64,000 bases of DNA. It comes from Mesostigma viride (Eukaryota; Streptophyta; Mesostigmatophyceae; Mesostigmatales; Mesostigmataceae). The position numbers were made by a program, and so were the translations under genes. Numbering within the stretch: the stretch's first letter is position 1; each line of letters begins with the position of its first letter. The stretch covers positions 832,501 through 896,500 of the forward strand of contig RPFO01000448.1 in assembly GCA_009746045.1 (NCBI GenBank), written 5' to 3'. The notes below the pieces were generated by a model that was not told the origin of the DNA, made no database searches, and worked only from the letters and a program-made list of their open reading frames with translations. Shown here in pieces: positions 61,301-64,000 of the stretch.

Positions 61301-63498
61301 GAGTGGGCACACACACACTTACCTTGATGAGGGTTGCTGGGAGTGGGCACTGCCACACTCACTTACCTTGATGAGGGTTGCTGGGAGTGGGCACTGCCAC
61401 ACACACTTACCTTGATGAGGGTTGCTGGGAGTGGGCACACACACACTTACCTTGATGAGGGTTGCTGGGAATGGGTATTGCCACACTCACTTACCTTGAT
61501 GAGGGTTGCTGGGAGTGGGCACACACACACTTACCTTGATGAGGGTTGCTGGGAGTGGGCACACACACACTTACCTTGATGAGGGTTGCTGGGAGTGGGT
61601 ACTGCCACACTCACTTACCTTGATGAGGGTTGCTGGGAGTGGGCACACACTCACTTACCTTGATGAGGGTTGCTGGGAGTGGGCACACACTCACTTACCT
61701 TGATGAGGGTTGCTGGGAGTGGGCACACACTCACTTACCTTGATGAGGGTTGCTGGGAGTGGGCACACACTCACTTACCTTGATGAGGGTTGCTGGGAGT
61801 GGGTACTGCCACACTCACTTACCTTGATGAGGGTTGCTGGGAGTGGGCACACACTCACTTACCTTGATGAGGGTTGCTGGGAGTGGGTACTGCCACACTC
61901 ACTTACCTTGATGAGGGTTGCTGGGAATGGGCACACACACACTTACCTTGATGAGGGTTGCTGGGAGTGGGTACTGAATGATTTGCAGCGCATCGGGCAG
62001 CTGCACCGCGGCCTTGTCTCGCGTGTGCAGCAGGGAACGGTCACTGCCACCCCCCCAACAAGATCCCCAGCATCGAACCCAGCCGGCAGCAGCACGCACA
62101 TAAGAGCGTGGGTACAAGTGAACGAGAAGAGCGTGGGTACTAGTGAACAAGCAGAGCGTGGGTACTAGTGAACAAGTTGATGATGTCAGGATTGTGCATG
62201 TAGTTCAGTCATCGTGGCATCCTGCAATGATCCGCACACCCAGATTTTCCACATCCATGGCACGATGGCAAAAAGGCCGTGATCATGTAGGTCTGGCATT
62301 GCATTGGAAAGCTGCCTTTGGGGGCATGTATAAGCAACTCCGGCTAACGTAAACATTTCCACCTCCATTCATTTCCATCATCCTGAGCGACTCGACAAGC
62401 GCGGATAAGATAACAGCAGGCTCGAGCTACCATGGTCCGGATTCTCCCGATTTCTGGCCTGGACTGGTTGTCTCTTTGATCGTAGGACAGCGTCCCTCTC
62501 TGTTAGTTTCTTCTTGAGCTCGCTGGTTCCCATTCATTAAGTATTAATTAATTATTGCCAAGTATAGTATGGTGTGTTAGCGGTGGTACCGTGATTCCTG
62601 GAATGCTTTGACGTCCTGTGGTCTGCAGCACAGAGCTTCTCTGCAAGGTAGTCCACCGCGACAACTCAAGCGTGGGATGGATCGAGAGGGCGTAGGGAAC
62701 CAGCAAGTAAGATTTCGCCCCAATGGACCGTGGCCTCGCTGCTGCTTGCTTGCTGGGTACGATGTCACCTCATGAATAAAACTTGCCTAGGGTGCTTGCG
62801 AAAAACGCATGTTAATAGCAGGTCCTCATCCTTGCGGCAGAGCATGTCCCACATACACAGCCAGGTTTCGATGTTACCAAAGCCAAGAGTTAAAAGAGAT
62901 GTCGCATACGCAGCATAGCCCCACCTGCACATCTACTTTATGCGCTACTGGTGCACCTGGCTGCTTGTGCTTCTCTATCCTGGCCAGCGCCAAACGTGGC
63001 AATGCCCCCCAGGCTTGCCAACTGGGCCGCATGTCCGTTTCCAAACTATGTGGCGTGGCATCCCAATACTGTTGGCCCACTGACACGAGAAGAAACCGTA
63101 GAAACGTTTGCAGCGAGCCAAGGCCAGTGCCAGCAGTGTGAATGTGAAAGTACCACTTTTTCTTGTCTCCTCGCACGCATTTCCAAGCCAGGCGCATACT
63201 TGTGTGTGCGTGGGCGGATGAGACATCCTGGGCCACTTGCGCCGTGCCGTTTTAGAAAGCAACAAAGTTGCAGCTTTCGAATCCGGGGGTCAAGAGTACG
63301 ACATGTGCGAAGTTGAAAAGGGGTTGGAGCCGGAGCATGGCTCACCTCAGCTGCGCAACACTGTCCTCCGTCACGACCCGCAGCGCGTGCAGCGCGCGAT
63401 CCAGGCCGTCCCAGAAGCATGACGCAAGCATCATCCGGATGACGGACATGACCGCCATCGGCTGGTGGGCCTGGAGTGCCAGCGCTGACTGGTACATG
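46969..63498 (-). CDS. O-GlcNAc transferase (GT41, OGT/SEC type), partial: N-terminal part beyond window
   Basis: Thirteen exons with consistent phases: 63498-63346, 62043-61947, 59751-59679, 58713-58583, 57766-57716, 56514-56394, 55019-54931, 54361-54311, 51288-51204, 50380-50298, 49288-49094, 48195-48068, 47461-46969 (stop TAG). About 583 residues cover the end of the TPR/linker region and the whole catalytic region. Motifs: LAYMSSDLRQHPVGKL (catalytic-site His), VDILVELNGYTNG, LRPAPLQIAYLGYPGTLGA, VVFACFNKLQKVERT (UDP-binding Lys), WMSILRRVPGSVLWL, FLDTPAYNAHTTSLDSLWAG (HTT of the sugar-nucleotide site), EYEDAAVAL and SLFDTARWVKNFEAG. The HTTSLDSLWAG and LGYPGTLG forms are closer to OGT/SECRET AGENT than to SPINDLY. 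The enzyme would transfer GlcNAc to Ser/Thr of nuclear and cytosolic proteins. The final exon holds an insertion relative to animal OGT. Upstream TPR exons were not identified in 63499-64000. Confidence 0.93.
48725..49031 (+). mobile_element. LINE 3' tail fragment in OGT intron
   Basis: GCGATTCCCCAACGAGAGCG at 48990-49010 followed by TTAATTAACTAATT matches the reverse complement of the LINE 3' end at 14265-14300. It is therefore a plus-strand insertion in the intron between the exons at 49094-49288 and 48068-48195. The 5' limit is uncertain. Confidence 0.5.
51574..53667 (-). mobile_element. split-direct-repeat element, copy 2 (PAT/Kangaroo/TOC1-like layout)
   Basis: Read on the minus strand, the order is A1-internal-B1-A2-linker-B2. 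A1 is 53667-53215 and A2 is 52186-51734 (453 bp each, nearly identical). B1 is 52309-52185 and B2 is 51698-51574 (125 bp each). The internal part is 53214-52310 (905 bp); the linker 51733-51699 again holds CCCACCCACCCTCCC in element orientation. B1 and A2 overlap by 2 bp. The internal region shares CGTACCTGGGGATGCTTGC with the element at 15191-17161, and the B repeats are alignable (CCACTTA.TGTTTT). It lies in the OGT intron between the exons at 54311-54361 and 51204-51288, in the same orientation as the gene. No enzyme ORF is visible. Confidence 0.8.
55258..55299. repeat. (GT)n microsatellite
   Basis: About 20 uninterrupted TG dinucleotides in the OGT intron between the exons at 56394-56514 and 54931-55019. 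It is flanked by the short repeated motif TGTCATCAAAG at 55217, 55311 and 55358. Confidence 0.95.
56593..56988. mobile_element. MITE-like inverted-repeat element
   Basis: The left end GACCCCTTCTGAGAACACCG (56593) continues with ACTCCGACTAA and is matched in inverted orientation by the right end finishing at 56988. A further inner copy of the right terminus (GGTGTTCTCAGAAGGGGG) lies at 56879-56896. The interior is rich in TTAGTCGGA/TCCGACTA motifs that can fold, including TTTTCGCG with the CGCGAAAA palindrome near 56700. It has no coding capacity. No target-site duplication could be identified. It lies in an OGT intron. Confidence 0.75.
59157..59346. repeat. 36-bp minisatellite (AGAGATAGAGCAGAGATAGAG)
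   Basis: About five copies of a 36-bp unit with AGATAGAGTATAGAGAGACT in the OGT intron between the exons at 59679-59751 and 58583-58713. Confidence 0.92.
59588..59665. repeat. 17-18 bp repeat (CACACAAAGGGCATTCG)
   Basis: Four to five imperfect copies of CACACAAAGGGCATTC just downstream (in the gene sense) of the OGT exon 59751-59679. Confidence 0.85.
60131..61973 (-). repeat. minisatellite of more than 40 copies built from an OGT exon end and its splice donor
   Basis: Two unit types of 40 and 44 bp are intermixed. Each contains, in the gene sense, CCCAGCAACCCTCATCAAG followed directly by GTAAGTG. That is exactly the last 19 bases of OGT exon 62043-61947 plus its 5' splice site. The real exon end at 61947 is the first member of the array. 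Units differ in the stretch after the donor (GTGTGTGTGTGCC or GAGTGTGGCAGTACC type). The distal copy near 60150 has GTGGGT instead of GTAAGT. Confidence 0.95.
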
Positions 63499-63617
63499 CT
63501 GCACGAAGGCGAGGAAGAGATGAGGGGGGCAGGGAGGGGAGGGATGGGGTCAGCGAAAGAGGGGAGGCAGTAAGCGAGCGGAAGAAGGCAGTGGATGCGG
63601 AGGGGGGAGCTGGGGGG

Positions 63618-64000
<383 letters not shown>

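Noticed and set aside
60131-61973. Several plus-strand ORFs with repeated DEGCWEW-type peptides
   Set aside because: They are antisense readings of the OGT donor minisatellite, without any flanking exon.
46969-63498. SPINDLY-type O-fucosyltransferase
   Set aside because: The LGYPGTLG and HTTSLDSLWAG signatures are nearer to OGT/SECRET AGENT; SPINDLY has a GYPNTTG-like and TTTTCESLYMG-like pattern.

Overview
The window is nuclear DNA from a eukaryote, most likely a flagellated green alga. Three signs support this: spliced genes with many short exons and GT-AG introns; a gene for epsilon-tubulin, a basal-body and centriole protein; and a gene for a secreted, hydroxyproline-rich, cell-wall-type protein. 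An AT-rich fragment of mitochondrial atp6 sits in one intron. This suggests that the lineage keeps, or kept until recently, atp6 in the mitochondrion. Chlamydomonas and Volvox have moved it to the nucleus, so a prasinophyte or another early-branching green alga fits better. The species cannot be named from this sequence. Micro- and minisatellites are extremely abundant.

Layout. (1) 1-12 kb, + strand: epsilon-tubulin, at least 13 exons, 5' end outside the window, introns filled with tandem repeats and the atp6 fragment. (2) 12-20.9 kb: no gene; simple repeats, a LINE 3' end, and a 3.7 kb piggyBac-like element (TTAA target site) carrying a nested 2 kb element with split direct repeats. (3) 20.9-24.2 kb, + strand: a gene with a four-CXXC zinc finger of the CDCA7 / zf-4CXXC_R1 type, partly resolved. 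(4) 25.7-36.1 kb, - strand: a ten-exon gene for a secreted extracellular-matrix-like protein of about 1,640 residues. It has a signal peptide, five Cys-rich modules each split by a phase-1 intron, a long Pro-rich spacer, a sixth diverged module, a large domain like those of secreted bacterial proteins, and an EGF-like Cys-rich tail. (5) 38-40.6 kb, - strand: a decayed LINE with reverse transcriptase. (6) 40.6-47 kb: no gene recognised, low-complexity DNA. (7) 47-63.5 kb, - strand: 13 exons of a GT41 O-GlcNAc transferase (OGT/SEC type), whose N-terminal TPR part runs off the right edge. Its introns hold a second split-repeat element, a MITE, a LINE tail and a minisatellite of more than 40 copies derived from an exon end plus its 5' splice site.

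The exon models rest on protein similarity recalled from known families plus GT/AG sites. Reading phase agrees across every join listed, with two exceptions: the Pro-rich exon of the matrix gene, which is off by one base, and the unresolved joins of the zinc-finger gene. The genes have unrelated roles (basal body, chromatin, cell wall, protein glycosylation) and do not form a pathway. The least expected content is the pair of compact split-direct-repeat elements and the amplified splice donor.
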